A stretch of 31,524 nucleotides of DNA. Source: Candidatus Woesearchaeota archaeon (GTDB taxonomy: Archaea; Nanobdellota; Nanobdellia; Woesearchaeales; CG1-02-33-12). The stretch spans positions 1 through 31,524 of the forward strand of contig JAFCEA010000003.1 in assembly GCA_017609385.1 (NCBI GenBank). The letters are read 5' to 3'. A program made the position numbers and the translations under genes. Positions 14,761 to 22,728 of this stretch are shown here, piece by piece (position 1 is the first letter of the stretch; every line of letters starts with the position of its first letter). Below the pieces are notes generated by a model, which had not been told where the DNA came from, searched no databases, and worked only from the letters and a program-made list of their open reading frames with translations.

Positions 14761-15348
14761 ATGGAATTTATAAAAAATTATTTTAAAGAACTAAAAAAGA
14801 CAATTGATGAAATCTCAACTGAAGATGTTAAGAAAGTGATTGATGTATTGTATGATGCATATAGAAAAGATAAGCAGATATTTATTATTGGGAATGGGGG
14901 AAGTGCCTCAACAGCATCTCATTTTGCCTGCGATCTTAGTAAGGGAACACTTCAAAGGGTTTATGATGAAAAAGAAAAGCGGTTTAGAGTGATGTCTTTA
15001 ACTGATAATGTTGCCCTTCTTACAGCATTGGGCAATGATCTAAGCTATGATGATGTTTTTTCCCAACAATTAAAAAATTTAATAAATCAAGAGGATGTTC
15101 TTATAGCAATAACTGGAAGCGGAAACTCACAAAATATTTTAAATGCTGTTGATACTGCCTCAAAATCAGGGGCTGTAACTATAGGCTTTTTAGGATTTGA
15201 TGGAGGAAAACTTAAAGATAAAGTTAACCATTATATTCATGTTCCATCAAGCCACTATGGAAGGATAGAAGATGTTCATTTAGTTTTAGAACATCTTATT
15301 TGCTCTTATCTGACTGAAATGAAAAAGAATGAAAAAATATCTAATTAG
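14761..15348 (+). CDS. gmhA: Sedoheptulose-7-phosphate isomerase
   Basis: A 195-residue SIS-domain protein. It has IIGNGGSASTASHFACDLSK (42-61) and TGSGNSQN (118-125), as in GmhA enzymes that convert sedoheptulose 7-phosphate to D-glycero-D-manno-heptose 7-phosphate. An in-frame TTG at 14755 would add two residues. The ATG at 14761 is chosen because GGGGGTTGA sits immediately upstream as its ribosome site. This is the first step of the heptose pathway, and its neighbours supply every later step to GDP-heptose. DiaA-like regulators share the fold, but the operon context argues for GmhA. Confidence 0.88.
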   Translation: MEFIKNYFKELKKTIDEISTEDVKKVIDVLYDAYRKDKQIFIIGNGGSASTASHFACDLSKGTLQRVYDEKEKRFRVMSLTDNVALLTALGNDLSYDDVFSQQLKNLINQEDVLIAITGSGNSQNILNAVDTASKSGAVTIGFLGFDGGKLKDKVNHYIHVPSSHYGRIEDVHLVLEHLICSYLTEMKKNEKISN

Positions 15349-15358
15349 TGGGGGTTAA

Positions 15359-16399
15359 ATGAATATTCTTGTTACAGGAAATAATGGTTATATTGGATCT
15401 GTATTAACACCAATGCTTATTGAAAAAGGTTATAATGTCATAGGGCTAGATACTGATTTTTACCAGGGGATTGAAAAAGATAAGCTAGAAGGCAAAATAA
15501 AACAAATAATTAAGGATGTAAGAAATATATCTATAGAAGATTTAAAAAATGTAGATTCTATTATCCACCTTGCAGCATTGTCAAATGATCCCCTTGGGGA
15601 ATTTAACCCAAAACTGACATATGATATTAATCTTGATGCAACAATAAAACTTGCTAAGCTTGCAAAACAGGCAGGAATCAAGAGATTTGTTTATGTATCA
15701 TCCCAAAGTATGTATGGTATTTCCAAGATTGATAATGAGCTTGATGAGGATAACAGCAAAAAAAATCCAATAACAGCATATGCAAAGACAAAATGGGATG
15801 CTGAATGTGAACTCAAGAAACTTGGCTCAGATGACTTTACTGTTGTTTGTTTCAGGCCTTCAACAGTTTTTGGTGCAAGCCCAAAACTAAGGTGTGATAT
15901 TGTCTTTAACAATTTAGTTGCATGCGCTTATACAACTGGCAAAATAGAAATAAAAAGCGATGGCACACCCTGGAGACCAGTTGTTCATATAAGGGATGTA
16001 TGCAGTGCTTTTATTGCAGGACTTGAAGCTCCAAAGGAACTTGTTTCAAACCAGTCTTTCAATATAGGAATTGAGAATGGGAACTATACTGTCAGGAATC
16101 TTGCTGAGGCAGCCCAAAAGGTTGTTGAAGGATGCTCACTTGTTTTCACAGGGGAGCACGGCCATGACTCGAGGACATATAAAGTATCATTTGAAAAAAT
16201 ATTGTCTGTTTTAAAAGATTACTACAAGCCTGAATGGGACTTGATAAGGGGGGGAAAGGAGCTTGTTGAATTCTTTAAAAGGATAAATTTCACTGAAGAG
16301 ATGTTTAGGGGAAGATTATGCAATCGGCTGCCTCAACTGAAATATCTTATTGAAAGCAACAGGGTAGATAATAACTTTTTTTGGATTAAAAATAAATAA
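15359..16399 (+). CDS. Extended SDR, NAD-dependent nucleotide-sugar epimerase/dehydratase or oxidase
   Basis: A 346-residue Rossmann enzyme. It has TGNNGYIG (6-13), the catalytic serines in YVSSQSMYG (112-120) and YAKTK (Y141, K145). GTPWRPVVHIRDVCSAF follows in the substrate-binding half. The ribosome site is GTGGGGGTTA. The gene lies between GmhA and HddC-GmhB, so a GDP-heptose substrate is likely. By analogy with Campylobacter capsule heptose genes it might make or use a 4-keto-heptose, but the reaction cannot be read from the sequence. Ten bases separate it from gmhA and about a dozen from the next gene. Confidence 0.82.
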   Translation: MNILVTGNNGYIGSVLTPMLIEKGYNVIGLDTDFYQGIEKDKLEGKIKQIIKDVRNISIEDLKNVDSIIHLAALSNDPLGEFNPKLTYDINLDATIKLAKLAKQAGIKRFVYVSSQSMYGISKIDNELDEDNSKKNPITAYAKTKWDAECELKKLGSDDFTVVCFRPSTVFGASPKLRCDIVFNNLVACAYTTGKIEIKSDGTPWRPVVHIRDVCSAFIAGLEAPKELVSNQSFNIGIENGNYTVRNLAEAAQKVVEGCSLVFTGEHGHDSRTYKVSFEKILSVLKDYYKPEWDLIRGGKELVEFFKRINFTEEMFRGRLCNRLPQLKYLIESNRVDNNFFWIKNK

Positions 16400-16412
16400 A
16401 GAGGATAATATT

Positions 16413-17627
16413 ATGGTATCAATTAAGCAGGCAGTAATTCTTGCGGGGGGCATTGGAACAAGGCTAAGGCCTTTAACTTATAAAATTCCAAAGCCGATGA
16501 TTTTATTAAACAACAAACCCTTTTTGGAATACTTAATCGAACTGCTTAAAGAAAACGGAATAGAAGAGATTGTTCTGCTTCTTGGCTATCTTCCTGACAA
16601 AATAAAAGAATATTTTGGAGATGGCTTAAATTTTGGGATAAAAATAAAATATTTAGTTGGAGATGTTTCTTTTGAAACCGGAAAAAGGATAAAAAACGCA
16701 GAAGAATTGCTTGATGATAATTTTCTCTTGATGTATTGTGATAATTACTGGCCTCTCAACCTTAAAAAACTAGTAGAATATCATGATAATCATAATGTTC
16801 TTGCAACAGTAACAATCTATACCAATAAGGATAATTTTACTAAAAGCAATATGAGGGTTGATGATAAAGGCTATGTTATTTTGTATGACAAGAGCAGGCA
16901 AGAAAAAAATCTCTCTGGTGTTGATATAGGGTTTTTTATTATTAATAAGAAAGTTCTTGAACTTATGCCAGATACAAATTTCTCATTTGAGAAAGAAATA
17001 TTGCCTGAATTAATTAAGAAAAAACAGCTTGCAGGGTATTTAACAAATCATCGATATTACAGCATTGGGAAGATTGAGAGGCTTCCTGTAACTGAAAAGT
17101 TTCTTCAGCCAAAGAAAGTAATCTTTTTAGATAGAGATGGAGTAATTAATAAAAAAGCTCCAAAAGCTGACTATGTTAAGAGCTGGGGTGAGTTTGAATT
17201 TCTTCCTGGCTCAGTGGAAGCAATAACTTTTCTCACAAAAAATGGCTATGACCTTTATATCATATCAAACCAGGCAGGCATAGCAAGGGGAATGATGACA
17301 CCTGATGATTTAAAAGAAATTCATCAGAATATGACAAATGAAATTGAGAAAAAGGGAGGCAAGATTTTAGGTATATACTATTGCCCACATGGATGGGATT
17401 ATGGGTGTGAATGCAGAAAACCAAAGCCAGGCATGTTTTTTCAGGCAGCAAGGGAACGTTGTTTAGATTTAACAAAAACAATCTTTATTGGTGATGATGA
17501 GAGAGATGCTGAAGCAGGAGAGGCAGCAGGGGTTAAAACAATTCTTGTTAGTCCAAAGAAAAGTTTTTTGGAAGTAGTAAAGGAACTTGTTAATTTTGAT
17601 AAAAACAATGCTAATAAAACAGATTGA
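16413..17627 (+). CDS. hddC-gmhB: Fusion: heptose-1-phosphate guanylyltransferase plus heptose-1,7-bisphosphate 7-phosphatase
   Basis: A 404-residue bifunctional protein. Residues 1 to about 230 are a sugar-phosphate nucleotidyltransferase with GGIGTRLRPLTYKIPKPM (12-29) and MYCDNYW (107-113). This fits HddC, which makes GDP-heptose from heptose 1-phosphate. Residues about 233-395 are a HAD phosphatase of the GmhB type: FLDRDGVIN (D240, D242), SNQAGIARG (285-293), the zinc-site residues C324, H326, C332 and C334, RKPKPGM, and GDDERDAEAG. The loop between the zinc ligands is shorter than in E. coli GmhB. The two activities catalyse consecutive steps, so the fusion makes biochemical sense. The start has GAGG about eight bases upstream. 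Confidence 0.9.
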   Translation: MVSIKQAVILAGGIGTRLRPLTYKIPKPMILLNNKPFLEYLIELLKENGIEEIVLLLGYLPDKIKEYFGDGLNFGIKIKYLVGDVSFETGKRIKNAEELLDDNFLLMYCDNYWPLNLKKLVEYHDNHNVLATVTIYTNKDNFTKSNMRVDDKGYVILYDKSRQEKNLSGVDIGFFIINKKVLELMPDTNFSFEKEILPELIKKKQLAGYLTNHRYYSIGKIERLPVTEKFLQPKKVIFLDRDGVINKKAPKADYVKSWGEFEFLPGSVEAITFLTKNGYDLYIISNQAGIARGMMTPDDLKEIHQNMTNEIEKKGGKILGIYYCPHGWDYGCECRKPKPGMFFQAARERCLDLTKTIFIGDDERDAEAGEAAGVKTILVSPKKSFLEVVKELVNFDKNNANKTD

Positions 17628-17668
17628 ATAGACAATCTTAAATAAAATATAAATTATGCTATAAGACT

Positions 17669-18898
17669 ATGAAAAGAATTACTGAGTGCAGGATATGTAG
17701 AAATAAAGGTATTAAAGAATTTTTCAATCTAGGAGACCAGCCATTTGCCAACTCACTGCTTAAAAATCCAGATGAAAAAGAGAATTTTTATCCTTTATCT
17801 CTTAGCTGGTGTCCAGACTGCAATCTTGTTCAGCTAAATCACACAGCAGACCCAAAAGAGCTTTTCTCAGATTATGTCTGGGTTACTGCAACATCAAAAA
17901 CAGCAAAGGAACATGCAGTAAACTTTTACAAAGAGATTTTATCAAGAACAAAAGACCTCAAAAGAGGTTATGTACTTGAAGTAGCAAGCAATGATGGGAC
18001 ATTCTTAATCCCATTTATTAAAAACAACTATAAAGTGCTTGGAGTAGATCCTGCAAAAAATATTGTAGATATGGCAATAAAAGAGGGAGTTCCTACAATA
18101 TGTGGATTTTTTGGCGAAGAGCTGGCAATGGAAATAATTAAGGAACATGGACATGCAAAAGTTATTTTTGCTAGAAATGTTCTTCCTCATGTAGCAAATA
18201 TTCATGATTTTGTTAAAGGATTAAGAGAATGTTTAGAAGATGATGGATTATTAGTTTTGGAAGTACATTATGCAAAGAAAATATTTGAGGAACTGCACTA
18301 TGACTCAATTTATCATGAACACCTTTGTTATTTTACCCTTAAAAGCATAGAAAAGTTGCTTAATCAATATGGATTATTTGTTTTTGATATTGAGAAAAGT
18401 CCTATAAGTGGAGGATCCCTTATATTTTATATTAGAAAGAAAAAAACAGAGGAAAAACCAATAGTTCAATCATATAGGGAGATTGAAAAGGAAATTAAAT
18501 TAAATGAATTAAGTAGCTGGGAAGATTTTGCCAAAAAAGCATATTCACATCGTGAAGAATTATTGAAGATACTGAATGATTTGAAAAAAGAAGGTAAAGC
18601 AATTGTTGGTTATGGTGCATCTGCAAGAAGTTCCACATTATTGAATTTTTGTGGGATTGATAATAAATTTATTTCAATGATTGCAGACCAGAACCCCCTT
18701 AAACAGGGTTTTTACACTGCAGGAACCCACTTACTAATAGATAGCCCGGAAAAGGTGATGGAAAAGAAACCGGATTATGTATTCATACTGGCCTGGAATT
18801 TTACTGATGAAATAACTGATATACTGAAAAAAAGATTTAATTATACTGGCAAATGCATAATACCTTTGCCAAATAGTCCAAAAATTATAAGTGTTTGA
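17669..18898 (+). CDS. Sugar C-methyltransferase (NovU/TylCIII-like)
   Basis: A 409-residue, three-part enzyme. The N-terminal zinc-binding domain has CRIC (C7, C10) and CPDC (C48, C51), typical of Methyltransf_13. The central SAM domain has VLEVASNDGTFL (102-113), and the C-terminal Methyltransf_14 domain contains GYGASARSSTLLNF. This architecture belongs to enzymes that add a methyl group to a carbon of 4-keto nucleotide sugars, usually C3. It sits between the heptose pathway and an RmlC-like epimerase/SDR pair, and no dTDP-glucose pathway genes are visible, so a 4-keto-heptose is a plausible substrate. A TATA-like AAATATAAAT about 20 bases before the ATG suggests a leaderless start. Confidence 0.87.
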   Translation: MKRITECRICRNKGIKEFFNLGDQPFANSLLKNPDEKENFYPLSLSWCPDCNLVQLNHTADPKELFSDYVWVTATSKTAKEHAVNFYKEILSRTKDLKRGYVLEVASNDGTFLIPFIKNNYKVLGVDPAKNIVDMAIKEGVPTICGFFGEELAMEIIKEHGHAKVIFARNVLPHVANIHDFVKGLRECLEDDGLLVLEVHYAKKIFEELHYDSIYHEHLCYFTLKSIEKLLNQYGLFVFDIEKSPISGGSLIFYIRKKKTEEKPIVQSYREIEKEIKLNELSSWEDFAKKAYSHREELLKILNDLKKEGKAIVGYGASARSSTLLNFCGIDNKFISMIADQNPLKQGFYTAGTHLLIDSPEKVMEKKPDYVFILAWNFTDEITDILKKRFNYTGKCIIPLPNSPKIISV

Positions 18899-18905
18899 AA
18901 ATAAA

Positions 18906-19466
18906 ATGTTAATAAAAGAAAAAAGTCTTAAGGGAGTATTTGAAATCAACTTAGAGTCTCATGAAGACCAGAGAGGATTCTTCATGAGAACCTATGATGA
19001 TAAACTATTTAGGGATCATGGGTTACATAAAAACTGGATTCAGGAGAGCCATTCTTACTCTAAGAAGAAAGGTACGATAAGAGGTCTTCATTTTCAGTTT
19101 CCACCATATGCAGAAACAAAGCTTATTAGGACTGTAACTGGAGAAATATTTATTGTGGTTGTAGATTTGAGAAAAGGTTTTCCAACGTTTGGTAAATGGG
19201 ACAGTATGATTATTTCAGAGGCAAATAAGAAAATGTTATATGCTCCAAGAGGTATTGCCCTTGGGATGTGCACATTAACTGATAACTGCACTTTGTTATA
19301 CAAAATTGATAATTACTATGCTCCTGAAAGCCAGGGTTCTATTAGATGGGATGACCCAGATTTAGGGATTGATTGGCCTGTTAAACACCCAATTATATCA
19401 GAAAGGGATTCAAAGGCCATGAGCTTCAAAAAATTTGTTGAAAAACATGGTGGATTGGATGTTTAA
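18906..19466 (+). CDS. RmlC-like nucleotide-sugar 3,5-epimerase
   Basis: A 186-residue cupin of the dTDP-4-dehydrorhamnose 3,5-epimerase family. It has DQRGFFMRTY (21-30), the catalytic histidine in IRGLHFQFPP (H62), YKIDNYYAP (132-140) and IRWDDPDLGIDWP (146-158). The usual AHGF motif is IALGM here, so the second conserved histidine is Leu119. The active site may therefore be altered, for example to single-site epimerisation. A GTG at 18891 would extend it by five residues with an 8-base overlap; the ATG at 18906 gives the usual family start. It lies directly after the C-methyltransferase, which suggests it acts on the same 4-keto sugar. Confidence 0.85.
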   Translation: MLIKEKSLKGVFEINLESHEDQRGFFMRTYDDKLFRDHGLHKNWIQESHSYSKKKGTIRGLHFQFPPYAETKLIRTVTGEIFIVVVDLRKGFPTFGKWDSMIISEANKKMLYAPRGIALGMCTLTDNCTLLYKIDNYYAPESQGSIRWDDPDLGIDWPVKHPIISERDSKAMSFKKFVEKHGGLDV

Positions 19467-19478
19467 TAAGGATTTACT

Positions 19479-20399
19479 ATGAAAGTTTTTGTTACCGGAG
19501 GTACAGGATTTATAGGGCCTTATGTAGTTAGAGAACTATCTAAAAAAAGGCACAATTTGCTTTTACTTTCAGAAAAACTTGAATCTCAAACAAGAAAATT
19601 AAATCTTCCTAAAAAACTCAAATTTATTAAAGGAAACCTCTCTAACATTAATAGCTGGAAAAGTGCTGTTGAAAATTTTAAGCCAGATGCAGCAATACAT
19701 ATGGCCTGGGAAGGCATACCAAATTATGGTATTAAGATGAGTATAAAGAACCTTAAATATGGGTTGAACTTATTCAAAGAACTCGCTGAATTAGGATGCA
19801 AAAAAATTATTTGTACAGGAAGCTGCTGGGAATATGGGCAAAAGCAGGGAAAACTTAACGAGGATTCTCCTATAAGGCCATCAAGTGCCTTTGTTGCAGC
19901 AAAAAATGCATTACACTGGTTAGGCAAAGAAATTGCAAAAGAAAACAATATGCAATTCATTTGGACAAGGCTTTTTTATGTGTATGGCCATGGACAAAGG
20001 GAAAAATCACTTATTCCCTACATAATTAAATGTGTGAAAGAAGGTAAAAAACCAGAAATTAAAACACCCTCTGCAAGAAATGACTTTATTTATGTTGAGG
20101 ATGTTGCTAAAGCAATTGTTATAATATTAGAAAAATGTAATCAAAGCACTGTTTATAACATCGGTTCTGGACATTCAACTAGCATCCATGATATTATTAA
20201 AATTGTTTATAGTGAATTAAATCTTCAGTACAAGCCAAAAGATAAACTTTTTAAATCAGATAATCCTCCTTTTGATAACTTTTGGGCTGACATATCAGAA
20301 ATCAAAAAAGAAATTGGCTGGGAACCAAAAATCACAATTAAAGAAGGAATTCAAAAGACAATCAATTATTATCAAAATTTAGAAACCAAAAATGAGTAA
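19479..20399 (+). CDS. Extended SDR, probable 4-keto nucleotide-sugar reductase or epimerase
   Basis: A 306-residue Rossmann protein. It has TGGTGFIG (6-13), CTGSCWEYG (112-120) and RLFYVYGHGQ, which match SDRs often found last in deoxy- or methyl-sugar pathways. The catalytic tyrosine position reads FVAAK (F138, K142) instead of YxxxK; codon TTT differs from TAT by one base. This may reduce or change its catalysis. AAGGAT lies just upstream of the ATG. Following a C-methyltransferase and an RmlC-like epimerase, the natural prediction is C4 ketoreduction, but the missing tyrosine leaves this open. Confidence 0.8.
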   Translation: MKVFVTGGTGFIGPYVVRELSKKRHNLLLLSEKLESQTRKLNLPKKLKFIKGNLSNINSWKSAVENFKPDAAIHMAWEGIPNYGIKMSIKNLKYGLNLFKELAELGCKKIICTGSCWEYGQKQGKLNEDSPIRPSSAFVAAKNALHWLGKEIAKENNMQFIWTRLFYVYGHGQREKSLIPYIIKCVKEGKKPEIKTPSARNDFIYVEDVAKAIVIILEKCNQSTVYNIGSGHSTSIHDIIKIVYSELNLQYKPKDKLFKSDNPPFDNFWADISEIKKEIGWEPKITIKEGIQKTINYYQNLETKNE

Positions 20400-21570
20400 T
20401 ATAAAATGTCCCAATTGTAGGAGTTTAAATTGTTTCACTTTTTATCGAGTTTCTCAGCCGGTTAGCGAAAATATTTTATATTTAAGTAAAAAAGCTGCTT
20501 TGGAAGCTTCTAAGGAGGATATTGAACTAGTTTTCTGTAAAGATTGTGGTTTTGTATTCAATCAGCTATTTGATCCAGCTAAACTTGAATACAATAAACA
20601 GTATCAGTACACCCAACCTCCCACCCCACACTTTAAAGATTTTATTCAGCAGATTGCTGAAGATTTAATTAATAGTTATAACCTTCACAATAAACAGATT
20701 GTTGAAATTGGTTGTGGGAAAGGAGATTTTCTTCATTTGTTGTGCCGGCTGGGAAATAATAAAGGAGTAGGTTTTGATACCTCTTATGAAGGACCCCTTG
20801 AAGTTGATAATGGAAAAATAAAGTTTTTCCGTAAGTACATTAATTCCAGCACCTTTTTAAAATCAGTTCCAGATTTAATATGCTCGCGTCAGGTCATTGA
20901 GCATATTCCCAAACCAGCAGGATTATTATCAACAATTAAACAAACAATTGGGAATAGTTCTAAGACAGTGGTTTTCTTTGAAACACCTGATTTTTCTTGG
21001 ATATTAAAAAATACTGCCATATGGGATATTTATTATGAACACTGTTCTTACTTTACCCAGGAGTTTTTAGTTAATCTTTTCAGAACTAATGGCTTCCAGA
21101 TATTACGGTCTGAGAAAGTTTTTGGTAACCAATACTTGCGCCTTGATGCAAAATTAACTCTCTCACCAGACAAGAATATTTCTTCAGAATCTTTAGAAAA
21201 AATTGAGCAGGAAGTGAATAATTTTGCAATTCAATCCAAGAGACAATTCAAATCTCTTCGCTCCAAATGTAAAAATTATTCAGCAAAAGGTCCCTGGGTA
21301 ATTTGGGGAGGGGCAGCAAAAGGTGTAACTTTTTGCAACCTTATTGGTAAAATAGCTGGCAACGCCTTGCAGGTTGTTGATATTAATCCTTTAAGACAAG
21401 GAAAATTTGTACCTATCACCGGCCACCCAATTATTTCTCCAGACCAATTGTTGGAGATTAGACCACATACAGTTTTAGTGATGAATCAAAATTATTTGAA
21501 GGAAATTGAAAAAGATTTAAAAGACAGATGGATTGAGGCTAAAGTTGTTTGTCTTGATGATTTAAAATAG
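20392..21570 (+). CDS. Sugar methyltransferase with zinc-binding N-terminus (NovU-like architecture)
   Basis: A 392-residue protein. Cysteines are paired as CPNC (6-9) and CKDC (49-52), followed by a SAM domain with VEIGCGKGDFL (104-114) and SRQVIEHIPKP, and a C-terminal Methyltransf_14-like region with VIWGGAAKGVTFCNLIG. Architecture is like that of the gene at 17669, but the sequence is clearly distinct. It overlaps the upstream SDR gene by eight bases. Seven of its 13 arginine codons are CGN, unlike the near-exclusive AGA/AGG of the preceding genes, which hints at a different origin. It may methylate a second sugar, perhaps together with the SDR at 21605. Confidence 0.82.
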   Translation: MSNIKCPNCRSLNCFTFYRVSQPVSENILYLSKKAALEASKEDIELVFCKDCGFVFNQLFDPAKLEYNKQYQYTQPPTPHFKDFIQQIAEDLINSYNLHNKQIVEIGCGKGDFLHLLCRLGNNKGVGFDTSYEGPLEVDNGKIKFFRKYINSSTFLKSVPDLICSRQVIEHIPKPAGLLSTIKQTIGNSSKTVVFFETPDFSWILKNTAIWDIYYEHCSYFTQEFLVNLFRTNGFQILRSEKVFGNQYLRLDAKLTLSPDKNISSESLEKIEQEVNNFAIQSKRQFKSLRSKCKNYSAKGPWVIWGGAAKGVTFCNLIGKIAGNALQVVDINPLRQGKFVPITGHPIISPDQLLEIRPHTVLVMNQNYLKEIEKDLKDRWIEAKVVCLDDLK

Positions 21571-21604
21571 TAAAGATTATAAACAATCAAATTATAAAAA
21601 TAAT

Positions 21605-22711
21605 ATGAAAAGAATTTTGGTTACAGGTGGATGCGGTTTTATTGGGTCTCATTTAACTGATGAGTTAGTCCGACGAGGTTATGAAGTTATAGTGTTTGAT
21701 CGAGAACCGCCACCACCACACAAAAATCCAAAAGCTGAATATATTCAGGGAGATGTTTGTGATCATCTTGATAGTTTGCTGTCTCGAAAGTTTGATATAA
21801 TTTATCATTTAGCAGCAGAAGTAGGATCAGGCCTCTCTATGGCAGACCCACAAAAGTTTGTTCGTACGAACAGTTTAGGAACAACCAATTTATTAGAGGA
21901 AATGCGACGTAGTGGCAACTATGCCAAAGTTATCGTGGCTTCATCTGCCACAGTTTATGGAGAAGCAACCTACAAATGCCCAGAGCATGGAATATTTTAC
22001 CCTGATTTACGTCCTATTGTACAGTTAGAACGTGGCGAATGGGAGGTTAAGTGTCCAGTATGCGGAAGCGATATGGAACCTTTACCAATAAAAGAAGATA
22101 GAATTCTCAAACCTGCTTCCATTTATGGCCAAAGCAAGTTAGACCAAGAATTAACCTGTATCTTATTAGGGCGGGCTTGGGGTTTTCCTGTTGTGGCATT
22201 TAGACCTTTTGGTGTTTTTGGACCTCGTCAATCACTCGGAAATCCTTATACTGGAGTTTTAGCTTTATTTGCTACTCGAGTATTTGCAGAGAAACCAATT
22301 ATGCATTATGAAGATGGTAAACAAAATAAGGGCTATATTTATATTGACGATGCCGTTAGTGCTTTAATATTAGCTTTGGAGAATGATAAAGCAAATGGAA
22401 AAATATTTAATCTTGGATTAGAAAAGCCGGTAACCATCCGGTATATTGCAGAAAAATTAATTGAGAAGATTAACCCTTCTGTAAAAATTATCTCAACCAG
22501 CAAATTTCGTCCGGGTGACACCCGTCATTCTTGGCCTGATAGTTCATTTTTGCAGAGGGTCTTGAAATGGAAGCCCCAAATATCTTTTGATGAGGGGTTG
22601 GAGCGGATGATTTATTGGTTGCGTGCTATTCCTCAAAAAGATATAAAGAAGGCAATGATAACATTTAAAAAAGCTGAGAAATATGCTAAATCTTTTGGAT
22701 TAGAAGTTTAA
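21605..22711 (+). CDS. Extended SDR with cysteine-rich insert, dTDP-L-rhamnose 4-epimerase-like
   Basis: A 368-residue epimerase. It has TGGCGFIG (7-14), ASSATVYGE (112-120) and YGQSK (Y174, K178). Between these lies an insert with C125, H128, C150 and C153 (KCPEHG ... KCPVCG), probably a zinc-binding loop. That insert, with the intervening RPIVQLERGEW, is shared with dTDP-L-rhamnose 4-epimerases that form 6-deoxy-L-talose. No rhamnose biosynthesis genes lie in the window, so the substrate is inferred only from family. Seventeen of its 21 arginine codons are CGN, strongly unlike its neighbours. A TATA-like GATTATAAAC centred 26 bases before the ATG predicts a leaderless transcript. Confidence 0.85.
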   Translation: MKRILVTGGCGFIGSHLTDELVRRGYEVIVFDREPPPPHKNPKAEYIQGDVCDHLDSLLSRKFDIIYHLAAEVGSGLSMADPQKFVRTNSLGTTNLLEEMRRSGNYAKVIVASSATVYGEATYKCPEHGIFYPDLRPIVQLERGEWEVKCPVCGSDMEPLPIKEDRILKPASIYGQSKLDQELTCILLGRAWGFPVVAFRPFGVFGPRQSLGNPYTGVLALFATRVFAEKPIMHYEDGKQNKGYIYIDDAVSALILALENDKANGKIFNLGLEKPVTIRYIAEKLIEKINPSVKIISTSKFRPGDTRHSWPDSSFLQRVLKWKPQISFDEGLERMIYWLRAIPQKDIKKAMITFKKAEKYAKSFGLEV

Positions 22712-22728
22712 TAATAAGGAGACAAAAA

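Noticed and set aside
14750..15361. Unusual GGGGG ribosome sites before several genes (also at 5407 and 12099 on the minus strand)
   Set aside because: GGGGGTGA/GGGGGTTA still pairs with a normal CCUCC-type 16S end through G-U wobble, and a canonical AGGTGA site is used at 3611. No special anti-SD needs to be proposed.
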